A stretch of DNA of 64,000 bases from Euglena gracilis (GCA_039621445.1 CP154956.1:38652553-38716552), one strand, 5' to 3'. Counted from the first letter of the stretch, positions 45,692 through 57,050 are shown. The notes: generated from the letters alone by a model not told the origin. Numbers and translations are program-made.

Positions 45692-48600
45692 GGGGGGGGG
45701 TTTCGCCAGGGGTAAGCTTCGCTCTTACCCATAAAGGGATAAGAGCTCAGCGACCCCCCCAATAATAAACCCCCCCAAATAATAACCCCCCCCCCCCGTG
45801 CAGTGTTCCGACCCGAGGAAGGCTATGGTAGTTGCGTGGGTGAAGGGTCAGTTTGTGACAGCAGGGATTGCCGCCACATAAACTCACACAGGTAGGACTG
45901 CAATAGGTGCTGGGCGGTTCCCCGGTGCGTTCCTCCGCTTGGCCGAGCCCCAACTCGTTGCACCTCCTGTGTGCACAGATTGTTCGCTTCCTCCACTGTT
46001 GGGCCTTCGAGCCCACCCTTGCACTGCAACCGGGAACTGGGGATGTTTGCTGAAAGCCCCAGACTGGAGCAATCACGTGAGGGAAGTTTGTGCAGCAGAG
46101 ATGGGGCAAAAGTGGAAGGGAAGAATTGGGAACCGGACAAAATTGTCGAAGGTGATGAGTCCCTTTTTACCAAAGGGAAGTCCAATGCAGGGGTGGGTGG
46201 TGGGGGATCTGCCGGGAACGGGGAGTGTCTTGTGGTGCCGCTGCCTGCAGGACGGCCCGCACCTTCCTCTGAGACTTCCTCTGAGACAAGTTGGTCGAGG
46301 CTTGGGTTTCTCACATTTTACCCCAAACCACTCTTCCAATTGTTGACCTAAACTGGTGCACATAGCAGGGGGGGTGTGGACCCTCAAAAAACGAGATGCA
46401 AAAAAGCAAATACACACAAACAAGCACAAAAAAGCAAGTTCCATGTGAGATCCTTGAGGAGCTCCACTTTCTGCTGGAGAGGATAAAGAGAAAATTTTGG
46501 CTCTGCCGAGGAATTTTTGATTTTTTTTGCACAAAATTGCATTTTGTTGCACACTCCCCGAGACTGAAATGAAGGCACCCAGCATCATGTGTGCTGCTGT
46601 GTACCCTGTGCTACTCCCAAGGGAACCTACTCAAAAAAATCTGGGTGGAGGTCTTTCAACAAACGAGTACCGACTCCCCACCCCGCGGGTCCACCCCCAG
46701 GGTTCGATATAAGGAGGGCGTACGTGGTTTTGGTGGGGGGTGTCCCCCCTCCCCCCCCCTCCTGACCCGCAGGGGGGGGTCCGGACCACCCCCCCCCACC
46801 TGCGAGGGGGGTCCGGACTGACCACGGGGGGGTACCCGACCCCCCCCAAAAGGTCAATTTTTTGGTAATTTTCTGTCACTGACCTGAAAAAAAACATTAT
46901 GTGCTGCTTGCGCTTTGATTTCGCTGGATGTCAAATTTTTGGCCCGGCGCTTTGGCCCGGGCCGAAAATCGGTCACCCGGACCGCGCCACTGTTGAGGTG
47001 GGGTCCCCCCCCCCTCCTGGCCCGCAGGGGGGTCCGGACCCCCCCCACCTGTCCTTATATCGAACCCTGTCCACCCCCCCACGCAGCCAAACAAATTCCT
47101 CTGGCGCTCCATGCTGGACAATTGTGGTGCCCGTGCAACCACCATCTAACAAATGGCCATTTGTGACCAGTCTGTTGCTCAAGTGTTCGCAGTGCTCCCC
47201 CCCCCAGAGGAGGCTGGATTGCAGCTGGTCCAAATTTGGCTGGCGGAAATCCTAGCAGACCCAGAGGGGTCTGCCAGCAAGGCAAGCAAGTGGAAAAATT
47301 TTCCAGTAACTGACGCGAAGCGCCGAAAAAATTTTTTGTCCCCCAAAACTGGCCAAAATCCCATTTTTGGCTATTTTTGGGGGATTTTTTTTCAGCAGAA
47401 TTGCATTAAAAACCTCATTTCAACCTCGGTGTGCAGCACCGGAAGAAATTTTTTTCCAGTTGGGGGGACCCCCCGGCAGCGGAGGGGGGTCCATTTTTTC
47501 TAATGTCTAGCGAAATGGCTGGCCAGAGCCTCCGGTCCTCAAGCAACAGCCTGTTTGTGACAATTCCGTATCTTGTGGATTAGTATGTTAATGTTGTAGT
47601 TTCAAGAAGAAACGGAGTCAGCTTTTCTTTAAAAATCCCAGATAAGACCCAGGGGGAAGCACACCCCATATGTCCTGGGTTACTCTTATTTGTCTCGTTT
47701 TATTGGAGGGCAGGAAGGCTAGGGAACCAACAGGCCAGGGAGCGGACCTGTGAACTTTTCGGTGGAGGTCATTTAGCGAACAAGTGCCGGTTTGACCCCT
47801 TCTCCTGTGCAAAACCAACACTCTCTTAACACCCTGGCTGAGAGAGAGGGCACCTGGTTGGAGTCCTCTCAACTGAACCTACATACAGGAGGGGAGGAAA
47901 ACGCAAACGCGTTTTTTTTTGCGTGTTTTTTTTTGCGTTTTTCGATTCCGGCAGCGATTTTTTTGCATTTTTTTGCATTTTTTTCCTGGCTATTTTTGGA
48001 TATTTGCTAAAAAAATTTTTGAGTGTGAAAAATTCCTTGTTTTTGCCATGATTTTCCCCTAAGACCAAAATTGCCAAAAAAAATTTTTTTGGGGCTCCGT
48101 GCGGAAAATCGCAGATCATTTCCCTAATACTGACAACAGAAAATCTCGAAAAAGAAGGTGAAGCATTTCACAAGCCAAAGTTTTGCCAATTGCTGGGTGA
48201 CCTGGGGGGGGATGCAGATGCGCTTTTTTGTGTTTTTTCGATTTTTGCAAAATCCGTATTTTTAGTCATTTTTTTTTCTTGGCAATTTCCCAATTTTTTG
48301 CTGGGAAGGCATTTTTCTTCCACATTTCCCATAACTGGAAAAAAAAATGGGGGAAATGGCCATATGTGCGAACTCAGTCGGCCTACGGCCTCCTGGGGGG
48401 GGGGGGGGGGGCCGCCCCCCCCCCCCCCCGCACCACCCCCAAAGACAAAATCCCTTTAAACCAGCGTTTGGGACGGGTTCAGGACAGAACCTGCGTCCCC
48501 CCCCCCACGGGTTTTCCAGACGCCGGTTCTGTCCTAAAACCCGGCGTTAGGAACGCCGGTTTTGTCCAAAACCCGGCGTCCAAATTTCATTCCTAAAAAT

Positions 48601-51600
48601 GTCACCAAAAGTGCCCAAAAGTGGCCCTAAGGTCCTGGTATGACTGTTTTAACCGTCAAGGGCAATGAATTTTGTCATTTGGGGACCAGTGGGGTGGATG
48701 TCCAAATTTGGTGAAATTGGCCCAGATTTCGATATAGAGTACCGTGCGGCGTGGAAAGATCTGATGAGCACCGCTGGTCGTCTGTTGAACAGAGCTTTCG
48801 ATCGAGGGGTAATTTGGTACCCTACTTGGTACCCTATACGCTCGCGACCGTCGGATCAGAATCTGAATCGAAATTTGCGGTGATTTTTGGGGATTTTTGG
48901 TTTAACATGCTGAATAAACCTTACAGAAACGTTTTTTCTCTTCAAATCGACCACCTGAGGGGTCCTGGGGGCACCAGAGTTGTGTAATTAGGATTTCCCA
49001 GTGACAGAAAATAAGAGATCCAGGCGGTGTGGCTGAATTTGGTGGTGATCGCCAGTCGTCTGATGAAAAGAGCTTTCAATTGAGGGGTGACTTTGTACCT
49101 GGACGATTGACACAGCCAGAAATACCCTCGCGATCGCCGGAATTTTGTGAAATGCAAAGTGGTGTGACATTGCAGATCAGTGGTCGGAGATTGGTCCTGG
49201 GAGTGTCCTTTGACCGAAGGGTGGGGACGCCGGTTCTGTCCTGAACCCGGTGTCTCTAAAACGCCGCTTTAAACAAGGGGGGTCGGACGCCGGTTCTGTC
49301 CAAAACCCGGCGTTCCGGACGCCGGGTTTTGGACAGAACCGGCGTCCGACCCCCCCTTTTTTGTAGTAGTGTGTGCAACCCAAGGATGGCCACGGGGTAT
49401 GCATTGCAATGAGGACTGTGTCCCAAGCAGGCACAGTCCTCATGTCCGAGTCCGCGTCTGAGACACAGTTTATGAGATTTTCGACCGATTTTGGCTGGAT
49501 TTTGGGATGAAGATGGATCCATGTATGCTGCCTTTTTCCAGGCATTTTCCATTTTCCATTTTCCCCACCGGCTCTCATGTTTTGTACACCTGTAGCGCTT
49601 TCACGCTGCTTGCTTTGATGTGCGTCGCAGTTCGGGTCCCCATTGGTATCGGTCAACACTGTGAACAATGACCACCCCCACTGTAACGACCACCCCCCAG
49701 TCGCAGGTTGCAGGTTAGGGGGGTCTAACGACCACCCCCCCCCCCCCCCGGTCGCAGGTTGCAGGTACCCGGTCGTACGACAAGGGGGGGGGAGGGTAAG
49801 TAAATCTGTGGTCCATGTTGTCCCCCCCTGGATTGACCACTGGTGTCAAATAGCAGGGATCCCACCATTTTCTGGGGAAAAAATTGTGAAATTCACGAAA
49901 ATGGGCGGAAGGTATTTTCACGGAAATTCACAGAAATTTCACGGATGAGGCAGAGGGTTCAGGAACAAAAATTGTGCCTTTTTTGCATTTATTTTGTTTG
50001 TTTTTGTGCATTTTTGATGGGATGGTTCTTTAATGGGATGCTTCTTTGCCTTTCCAAACAAAAGTGTCTTGCAATTTGGATCTTTCATGAATAGACCCAC
50101 CCCCACTTATGAGCCCCCCCCCCCCCCCGGGCCTGAACACCAAACCATGATTTATAACCCCTCCCTCCAGAGGAAAAAATGATGCAAAATGTGCAAGAAA
50201 TCATCCGGTGTGCCGAAAAAAACAGGTGTGGTGGGCATGCCAGCCTCTGAAATTTTGGCAAAAAAGCATAATTGCCCAAAATACCTTGTTCACCCTGGTG
50301 CAAAAATGAGGAGCATGCTTGGATTTCTTACACTAAGCCTCGTGAATCCCATTTAAGTGCTGCCAAAACCAAATGTCTCCATGATATTCCGTTATTTTCC
50401 GCGAGTTTCTTTCTTCGGGAAAAAAAAGTGGAAAACTTCATTCCATTATCCACTGGAGCCCACTTAGGAGTAAGGGAAACATTCCTCTCCCCGCCAGGCA
50501 TTTGCTTAAGGGATTGCAGTACCCCCCCGGGGGGGGGCTGGACTGCAGCTAGTCCAAATTTGGCTAGCGGGTTTTCTAGCAGACACCCCCCGGGGGGGGG
50601 GGTCCAGCCAGCCAGCAGCTCAAATCCAGCCAGCAGCCCAAATTCGGGCTGGGAACCCCCCCCCCGGGGGTCGAGTGAAATAAAGTTGGGTCCAGCCCGG
50701 CCGGAGGCCGGGCCAGCCGGCCGAAGGCCGGGCCAGCCGACTGCAGGCTGGCCAGCCAACTGGGCTGCCCAGCTCATTTATCCTTGCATTTTTACCCCTC
50801 ATCACAGCCCCTCCATCACAACCCCCCAGCCTTGATCTAGCTCCACCCATCAAAATGTCGAAAATGGCAAAAATGTGTTAGAAAATTTTGGTTTTCCTCG
50901 ACCCAGCCCAGCCCAGTCCCCTCCAGCCCCAGACCCCCCCCCACCCCCCCCGGGGGGGTCCAGCCAGCAGCTCAAATCCAGCCAGCAGCCTTTTTGCCAG
51001 CCGGAGGCTGGACCCCCCCCCCCCGGGGGGTCCTTAAGAAATTCCCTGTCTGCTAGCAGGGCTAGCTAGTGGAAAATTTTTTTCCAGTGACCGGCGCGAA
51101 GCGCCAAATTTTTTTGGGGGGACCCCCAAAAATGGCCAAAAATGCCCGTTTTTGGCCATTTTTGGGAATTTTTGGAACAAAATCAGCCAAAAACCGGTTA
51201 AAAACCTCATTTTTCCTCTGGCGCGCAGCGCCGGAGGAAAAATTTTTTCCCAGTCCGGGGGACCCCCGGACCCCCCCCCCCTCCTGGGGGGGAAGGGGGG
51301 TCTAGCTAGTCCACTTTTTCCAGTGTCTGGCCGATTGGCTGGCCAGTTCCCCCCCCCCCCCCCCCGGGGATCCTTAAGCAAATGCCTGCTCCCCGCCTTT
51401 CCCCGCCGCTTTTGCTTTTTCTCTTCTTGCTGTCAGGCGGCAAGTCTTTTGTTTGAGGTGCCAATGTTTCTTATCAGCTGTATTCAAGGAGTGATCGGGG
51501 AGGGGGTCGCCTCCCCCCCTCGCGCTCATTTGATACCGCACAGAAAATTACGGCGAAACCCCCAGGAATTTTTGGGGCTTGAAAATAAGGCCAAAGATCG

Positions 51601-54048
51601 CATTTTCATGCTTTTTTTTAGAAAATTGGATAATCATTCTCCAAAATCATTCATCTTTATCCTCAATGTCAGGTGCGAATCAAAACCCATTTTCATATTT
51701 CTGTTTTGCCAGTGTCAAACTTTTCTGTCTCAGGCACCACAAAGCACTCTTGGTATGTGGATATGTCGACTGGTGACTGTTTCTGGGGCTCTGATGACTG
51801 CCAAACACGCTCCATCCTTGTTCCGAACCCTGGTGCTATCGCACGGCTGCACAAGTATTGTACCTTCTTGATGTGGCATGTGTGACGTGAGCAAGAAAAT
51901 GTGGATTTTAATTGCTTTTCTCTCACCCAAAGAAAGGAGAAGGAATTTTTTCCAACTTGAGTTGCACACACAAAAAAGAGCCATTTTGCAATCTGACCTC
52001 TTTTGTGAGCATTAGCCTCAATGGATCAATCCCTTAAACCCAAATGGTGGTTAGGGGGTCGCCCCCTCCACCCTCGGGGTGTCAACTCCCATCCAGGGTA
52101 CGAGTAGGGTTCGACGTAAGGAGGGCGTACGGGGTTTGGGTGGGGGGTGTCCCCCCCTCCGGACCTTGTGCAAATTGTTTTATTGCATCCAGGGTTTTTT
52201 TTGTCTTAGACCCCCTCCCCCGGGAGGGAGGGGGGGAAGGGTGGGTGGTCCCCTGGACCCCCTCCCCCCTTGCCCTTGGGCTTGGGGGGTGGGGGTAGGG
52301 GCTGGTGGGCATATCTTTTTCCGCGCCGAAAATTTTGAGAAGGGTGCTATTTTTAGCATTTTCGGGCAAAAGTGGTTGGGTCCCCCGGGACCCCCCCTCC
52401 CCCGGGGGGGGGCCCACCCCAGGGGGTGGGTGGGTGGATGCCGACCCCCTCCCCCCCCAGTCTTAAAAAAAAACCCCTGATTGCATCACCTCGTGCCCAG
52501 GGTTTGGTATACGGGCGGGTGGGGGGTGTTGGACCCCCCCGGTCCAGGGGAGGGGGGTGCCCTACGCAGTGGCACGGTATGGGTGACCAATTCTCGGCCC
52601 GGCCCTTTGCACCGGGCAGAAAAGTTTTGACCCCCAAAACAGCCAGAAGTTCCATTTTGGGAACTTTTTAGGCAAAATGTGTCAAAAATGCAAAAAAAAT
52701 TCGGCGCAAAGCGCCGAAGAAAAATATTGATTTTTGGGTGGGGCCTGGGGCACCCCCCCCCCCGGGGTTGGTCCGGAACCCCTTGGCAGATGGGGGGAGT
52801 CTGGAACCCCCCCGGAGGGGAGGGAATCAGGACCACCAGGGAAAAAAATGATTAAAAATTCCCATTTCAATTCATTAAATGCCCCCCCCCCTGTTCTACC
52901 CCTGCCCACCACGGTCGGGGGGGGGGGCAAGATCAGGGTTTGATGAGCGGCATTTTGGTGCGGCATTTAGGTGGGGGGGTGCCCCACCCCCTCCCCAGGG
53001 GGGGTCTGATCCCCCCCCCAGGGTGATTGATTGGTTTTTGGCCCCAGACCCCAGGCTCCAGACCCTGGGTCAGCCAGAAATGGCTGAAAGTGGCCACCTC
53101 GCGCCGAAGGCGCAGAAAATTCTTGGCGGATTTGGCCAAAATCCTTTGATTTTTGGCTATTCTTGACCATGTGACCAGAGTGGCCGACCCCCTGGGGGGG
53201 GGGGGGGCTTAGTGACTGATTGGTTTTGGAAAGTGACCCCCCCCCCCGGAGTCGGTATGGTCCCGACCCCCCACTTGCCGGGGGGTCTGGACCGGTTACC
53301 AAATTGAAGGTGTTTAAAATTTTTTAAGGGTTTTTAAGGGTTTTAAGGCATTATGGCCAAAACTTTAAAGGCGTTTTACAGGGTTTTAAGGCGCCTTAAA
53401 GAATCCCCCTGCCAACTGGTCCAACCCCCTCCCACCTCCCTGTTTATCAAACCCGCGGGGAAAGGGGGTCCAGTTGAGAGGCTTTTTTGGCAAGAAAAAT
53501 GGCTTGCTGGTGCACCCCCCATGTGAACCCAAGTATGGGGAAAATGACCCCCTGGGCTGTTGGGCCCAACTTGACCCGGGTCAATAACACGGGGGGGGGG
53601 TAATAATGACATGACCTCTATCCTAACCCTATTCTTTGCCCTAACCACCTCCCCATCCCCAGCCAATAATTCTATCCCTTGCTCTGCTTCCATATTTGCC
53701 TGGGACATTTGTGACCCCCCCCCATCAATTTATTGGGACGACCAATAAGGCTGCCGCACAACTGACAAGATTTCCTCACCCCCCCCCCAAGGTGCTCAAC
53801 CTTCACAATGACACAGCCAGTTTTGTCGAAGGTACTGTTGTTTGCAGTTTTCCCCTCAATTTTGTTGTTTTCCTCCAGGTTTGTTGCCCCAAGCACTGGA
53901 GGGATCGCCAGCTTCAAGATCAATTATGATGAAGGAACCGTGATGTTCTTTTTCAATGATGAGTACCTGGGGACTGTGATTCGTGATCCTGATTTGAAGT
54001 CCAAGGGTGTGATCTGTTGGCAGGGCGGCTTCGATAATTCTCCTACAC
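39006..54048 (+). CDS. Cys-containing protein of unknown family, six exons seen, 3' end open
   Basis: Exons: 39006-39085, 39132-39243, 44103-44173, 51734-51879, 53792-53832 and 53879 to about 54048. Phases agree across the first four joins and all of those introns are GT-AG. The fifth join (46-nt intron) keeps frame only with TA-AG or GT-CA ends, so it is off by one nucleotide from canonical. The first exon may start at the ATG at 39010. Seen: FKWKKFDSQYYRFDFNGDG, RIHFMCDNFKVGG then DCPLNKPIG, SWYVDMSTGDCFWGSDDC, FKINYDEGTVMFFFNDEYLG then ICWQGG. The alternating aromatic strands and paired Cys suggest an extracellular beta-rich domain, but I recognise no family and no signal peptide. The last exon runs into a CAGGGTTTGATATTGGGAGG terminus at 54049, a repeat insertion, so its true end is unknown. 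Introns of 4.9 and 7.6 kb are packed with repeats. Confidence 0.6.
39590..39850. repeat. Uninterrupted copy of the repeat split at 27.4/30.3 kb
   Basis: Inverted relative of 27170-27385 plus 30309-30400 with no insertion at the CATG. It holds the GGGGCCCTCGCTCGGGTCCC palindrome and CCCTAACCCTACCCC. Confidence 0.85.
39960..40350. repeat. Degenerate ACCAAAATTTGGCATTTTGG tandem words
   Basis: A loose 20-40 bp unit recurs about a dozen times. A similar but distinct tract (CACCCAAAATTAGGCATTTG) lies at 60400-60690. No coding potential. Confidence 0.8.
40770..41850. repeat. GGTCGGCCCGACC palindrome clusters
   Basis: The palindromic words GGTCGGGCCGACC and GGTCGGCCCGACC are repeated in three clusters (40770-40860, 41090-41180, 41600-41850) with ordinary sequence between. 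A single relative of the 137-bp satellite lies at 41270-41400. Confidence 0.8.
42310..43615. mobile_element. TIR element carrying a possible recombinase ORF
   Basis: TTAAAACCGTTAACC at the left is matched by GGTTAACGGTTTTAA at the right, followed on both sides by TTCACGGGCTTCC and its complement. Subterminal words CGTGGTCGGTTCACGGGTGC and GGCAGCCGTGGACGGAA occur near both ends in the same orientation. No clear target duplication is seen. Confidence 0.75.
42711..43328 (-). CDS. Possible tyrosine-recombinase-like N-terminal region, unverified
   Basis: A frame of about 205 residues from ATG 43328. Residues 12-25 read MPRPPNVDEFLAVL; then FLEYMDVCNRHGVVFGSLDE, WARWCVDARELF, and VSSFRTYVNAVSNIYKAL followed by a Lys-rich helix and a Leu-rich end. 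The middle part resembles the helical core-binding (SAM-like) domain of tyrosine recombinases, such as those of Crypton or DIRS elements, but the catalytic R-H-R-Y region is absent. It is paralogous to the ORF at 31305-30955. CCCCACAG precedes the ATG, so this may be one exon of a larger gene. The family assignment is a guess from pattern only. Confidence 0.45.
   Translation of the reverse strand: MKRFANMMEAQMPRPPNVDEFLAVLRGAGSLGAAAVDALLGSLPTGGQNCDLGPKNHAAVKCFLEYMDVCNRHGVVFGSLDEVLVGWARWCVDARELFKTQQEADAWVQTRQEKVGKDGSLRSMPVSSFRTYVNAVSNIYKALAPVYAIIVPSSVSQFLQFNALMKPLVTHERAKKAMEAKGGLTNTVLQAAELLTVLNVSFCVC
43619..43715. repeat. Perfect palindrome, 47-bp arms
   Basis: Arms 43619-43665 and 43669-43715 flank a TAC loop. 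The left arm begins AAAAGCGGGGTCCGATCACG. It sits immediately outside the right terminus of element 42310-43615. Confidence 0.95.
44370..45000. repeat. Tandem repeat, about 163-bp unit, four copies
   Basis: Units beginning GGCGCTGGCGGGTCGAAAAA start at about 44382, 44546, 44707 and 44870. Each continues CGCTCGTTTTCGGCTCAAAA, TCCGGGTCCGGGAGGCC and TTTTTTTCGACTTTTTCGAC. Copies differ by a few bases. Confidence 0.93.
45000..45420. repeat. Two-copy tandem repeat, about 230-bp unit
   Basis: AAGTCGAACAGAGGGAAAAG, then TATCTCGGGCT, GGCGTTCCAAGGGCTTCAA and GGACATTTCCTTTGATTT recur once, at about 45001 and 45229. Confidence 0.88.
45661..45699. repeat. Long poly-G tract
   Basis: About 30 consecutive G, one A, then nine more G. 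Its exact length is likely unreliable in any assembly. Confidence 0.85.
45750..46640. other. Less repetitive stretch inside the 7.6 kb intron
   Basis: The sequence 45800-46640 is free of G runs and known repeats. Open frames exist on both strands, but none has a recognisable domain or paired splice sites that fit the phase of the surrounding exons. It may hide an exon. Confidence 0.3.
46698..47069. mobile_element. hAT-like MITE, 372 bp
   Basis: CAGGGTTCGATATAAGGA at the left and TCCTTATATCGAACCCTG at the right. The 8-bp duplication TCCACCCC is perfect (46690-46697, 47070-47077). It is the same family as 24527-24925 and again contains GGTCCGGACCCCCC-rich ends. Confidence 0.93.
48466..49356. 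repeat. Second copy of the 29.0-29.97 kb repeat block
   Basis: The order of parts is the same as at 29045-29969: GACGCCGGTTCTGTCC palindrome, the dispersed repeat with two GATCGAGGGG-type motifs, and a closing palindrome (49276-49356). This makes a duplicated unit of about 0.9 kb. Confidence 0.88.
50500..53700. other. Repeat-rich intronic DNA around the exon at 51734-51879
   Basis: Repeated words GGGGTCCAGCCAGC and CCTTAAG (50510-51400) match pieces of kinase intron 1 and of 36860-36920 and 57680-57740. The region 52080-53300 has GGACCCCC/GGGGGTCC palindromes and MITE-like termini without a complete pair. No other gene is seen. Confidence 0.45.
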
Positions 54049-54404
54049 AGGGTTTGATATTGGGAGGCATATTTGTAGTTAGTGCGACCGGAAAAAACGT
54101 TTCCGTGCGCCGCAACCACCGCGGAAAATTTTTCCCCTTGCGCCGTGACCACCGCGGGAATAAATTTTGTTTATGCCGCGACAGCCGCGGCAAAAATCTT
54201 TCTGTGCGCCGCGACCACCGTGGAAAAAAATTTTTAGCGCCGCGGCACACTAACTACAAGTATAGGACTGGTTTTTGGCCCGGACCTCCCCCCCGGGGGG
54301 GGGGTCAGCAAAAAATCACTAAAGTGACCCGGCGCCAAAAGCGCCGGAATTTTTTTGGCTTTTTTTGCATGTTTTTGGTCAAATTTCCTTTGGATTCCAG
54401 AGTG

Positions 54405-54600
54405 CCCCCCCCCCTTAGTTGCACTAAGGCTTCTTGTCTGTTTATGGCCGGCGCTAACTTCGCTTCTGGCCCAGCTTGCTGTGTGGTGAGTGGCCAGGTA
54501 CCCCTTACACCAGTGCTCTTTTGTTGCTCCGCCTGGCCAGGTGAGCAAACTCTGGTGTAATTCCAGCGCTGTAGGGACATACACTCACCTTGTGTGGTTG
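54405..54600. repeat. Left copy of a 0.2 kb direct repeat
   Basis: TTAGTTGCACTAAGGCTTCT through GTGTGGTTCCCGTGGGTGG is repeated nearly identically at 55338-55548, about 930 bp apart in the same orientation, like short LTRs. Partial copies of its left end occur inverted at 4470-4517 and 21960-21993. I see no primer-binding site or ORF between the copies. Confidence 0.85.
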
Positions 54601-55337
54601 GTGTGGTTCCCGTGGGTGGGTCTACACCCTTGCGCCCCAGTGCTGCTCTTGCCTCCTACCCTCTTCCCACTTTTCTGTGTGGGAGATGCATGGTGCGGGC
54701 ACAACGCCATGACTTGAAAAATTCCAGTGTGGCCTCACGGTCCCGCGGCTTCGGTAAACCCGGGTTGCCAAATCTCGGCCTTAGGGCGGGTGGCGGGTGG
54801 GTAGTGTGCTGCTGGATACCAGTAGTTCCTTACATACTGGTACCCGCACTCCATGCCCTGTCTGGGGTTGGTTTGGGCGGTCCTCTGCCTCGCGGGTGGG
54901 TCCCTCTCTGCTGGCTTCCCCTTTGGGGTTGGGTTGCTGGGGGGTGCGCTCCTACTAGGCCGGCGAGCCCGAAGGCCCCCCTGCCATATCCCCCGGGCGG
55001 TCGCACGAAGCGCCATACCCCCCTACAGAGGCATCGGAGTCGCGTTTTCCACTGCTGGTCTCCGCGGGGGTCCCACTTTCTTCTCCTCACTCCTCCCATT
55101 TTCCCTTCTGGCCTCAGGGGTGGGCCGGGTTGGTCAAGGCCCAGGGGCACCCGGGTGGGCTAGTCAAGACCCTCTGGGGCACCCGGACACCAAAGCGACG
55201 GCTATTCAGGGCCTTGGGCACCCTCGCTTCGGCGACGTTCCCACCACTGCCGCACACCACCTAAAATCGTCACAAATGGTGTGTGGTCACCGCTTCTGGT
55301 TGCCACGTGAGTACGTGGCCCCATGGCATGCGTGGGT

Positions 55338-55548
55338 GGTCCCCCTTAGTTGCACTAAGGCTTCTTGTCTTTTATGGCCGGTGCTAACTTCGCTTCTGGC
55401 CCAGCTTGCTGTGTGGTGAGTGGCCAGGTACCCCTTACACCAGTGCTCTTTTGTTGCTCTGCCTGGCTGGGTGAGCAACTCTGGTGTAATTCCAGCGCTG
55501 TAGGGACATACACTCACCTTGTGTGGTTGGTGTGGTTCCCGTGGGTGG
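55338..55548. repeat. Right copy of the 0.2 kb direct repeat
   Basis: Nearly identical to 54405-54600, with a few single-base gaps. Confidence 0.85.
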
Positions 55549-57050
55549 CCCCCCCCCCCCCGGGGGGTAGTCACTGACTGGTTTCCCAAATAAGTGACTG
55601 ACTGGTTTTTTGAAGAGTAAAGTGACCCCCCCCCCCCGGGGGGAGGGTTGGTAAAAAAAAAATTGCATGGTGACTGACCACTTAGCCTGCAAGACACTGT
55701 GATGCCAAAGGAACGAATGTCTTTCAAAAAAGGCCATTTGGGCAAATTTCTGCCCTCAACCAGACAGGGATCCCTCCCCCCGGGGTGGTGCCTGCCGGGG
55801 CAGGCACCCCAGCCCCCGGAGGTTGGTTCGAATCTGCCTGATTTTCACAATTTCTTGGAAGGGGGACAGATATCTCATATCCTGAGTGCATTGTCACCAG
55901 GGGGCGACCCATTTGCTGCTTGTTTTTTGTGATTCTATTTCTTTTTTGTGTTTCTTCCTGGCAATTCTTTATATTTGATGGAAAATACACACTTTCAATT
56001 TTTTTTATTCAGATTTTCCCTAAGATTTAAGCCTTTTCCTCTGCAATTTTTAAAGATTTTATTTGCATATTTTTGTCATCAATAGGTCTCCAAAATTTCG
56101 GTGGTGATGTTTTGTTGATTTTTTCTTTTCCCGCATGAAATCAAAATTGTGAACTTATTGTGTCTCCTTTTTTGAAAATCCACCATGTCCCCCCAGGCTT
56201 TTTCCTGTCATTTTCGCACCCCACCCCACCCCACATGTGCTTTCCACTTTCTGTCAAGTTGTGTGCATTTCTTTCCAAAAGTGTTTGCACTTGCCGCCAA
56301 GTTGTATGCATATCAAGAATGTCTGCACTATGCCAAAGATATTTGCACCTTTCCCGAAAATTTTTGCATTTGCATTTGCATTTGGATCGGGTGTTTTGCT
56401 GTCCTTTCAGGCTGTATTTTAGTCGGGGTGCCGACCCCACCCCAGTGGGGGGGGATGCCTGCCTGGGCAGGCACTCCAAATCCGACCCCCCCGGGGGAGG
56501 GGGGCACTTGGCCAAAAGTGCCAGCAGGCACTCCGGCGCCAAAGGCTCCGAAGGCGCCGGAAGGCTCAAAAAAGGCCTATTTTCAAAGAAAATGGCCTTT
56601 TTTCAGAGGAAAGTACCTGGCAGGGAGATATTCCGGTCCGGAATAAACCGGAATAAACCGGAATAGCGAAAACCGGAATAAACTGGAATAAACCGGAATA
56701 ACCGGAATAAAAGTGCCAGCCAACGGCTTGAAAATTCTGCAAGACACAAAGGCAATGAAGGTGAAGTTTGACATATTTTCAGGTTTCAAAATCACAAGGC
56801 AACAAAAGAGCGCAAGCGTAGCACAATCAGCATTTGATTTTAGGAGCACACCTCTAGTTTGCCTTTTTCTCCCACCGGTTAATGCATTTTTTGTTTGGAT
56901 TTTATCCCCACTTGTTGGGCTGCACTTAGTGAATGTTTGTACCTGAGTTCTTTCCAAAGGGACATGAACTAGGACAATATGAACACTGATTTTTGGGGGC
57001 AGGGATCCCATTGGACAAAGCGAATCATCCTTCAATCAGGGGATAATAAC

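Noticed and set aside
54594-55163. A 189-residue Gly/Pro/Arg-rich frame between the two 0.2 kb direct repeats
   Set aside because: The composition follows local GC content and both strands are open; no domain seen.
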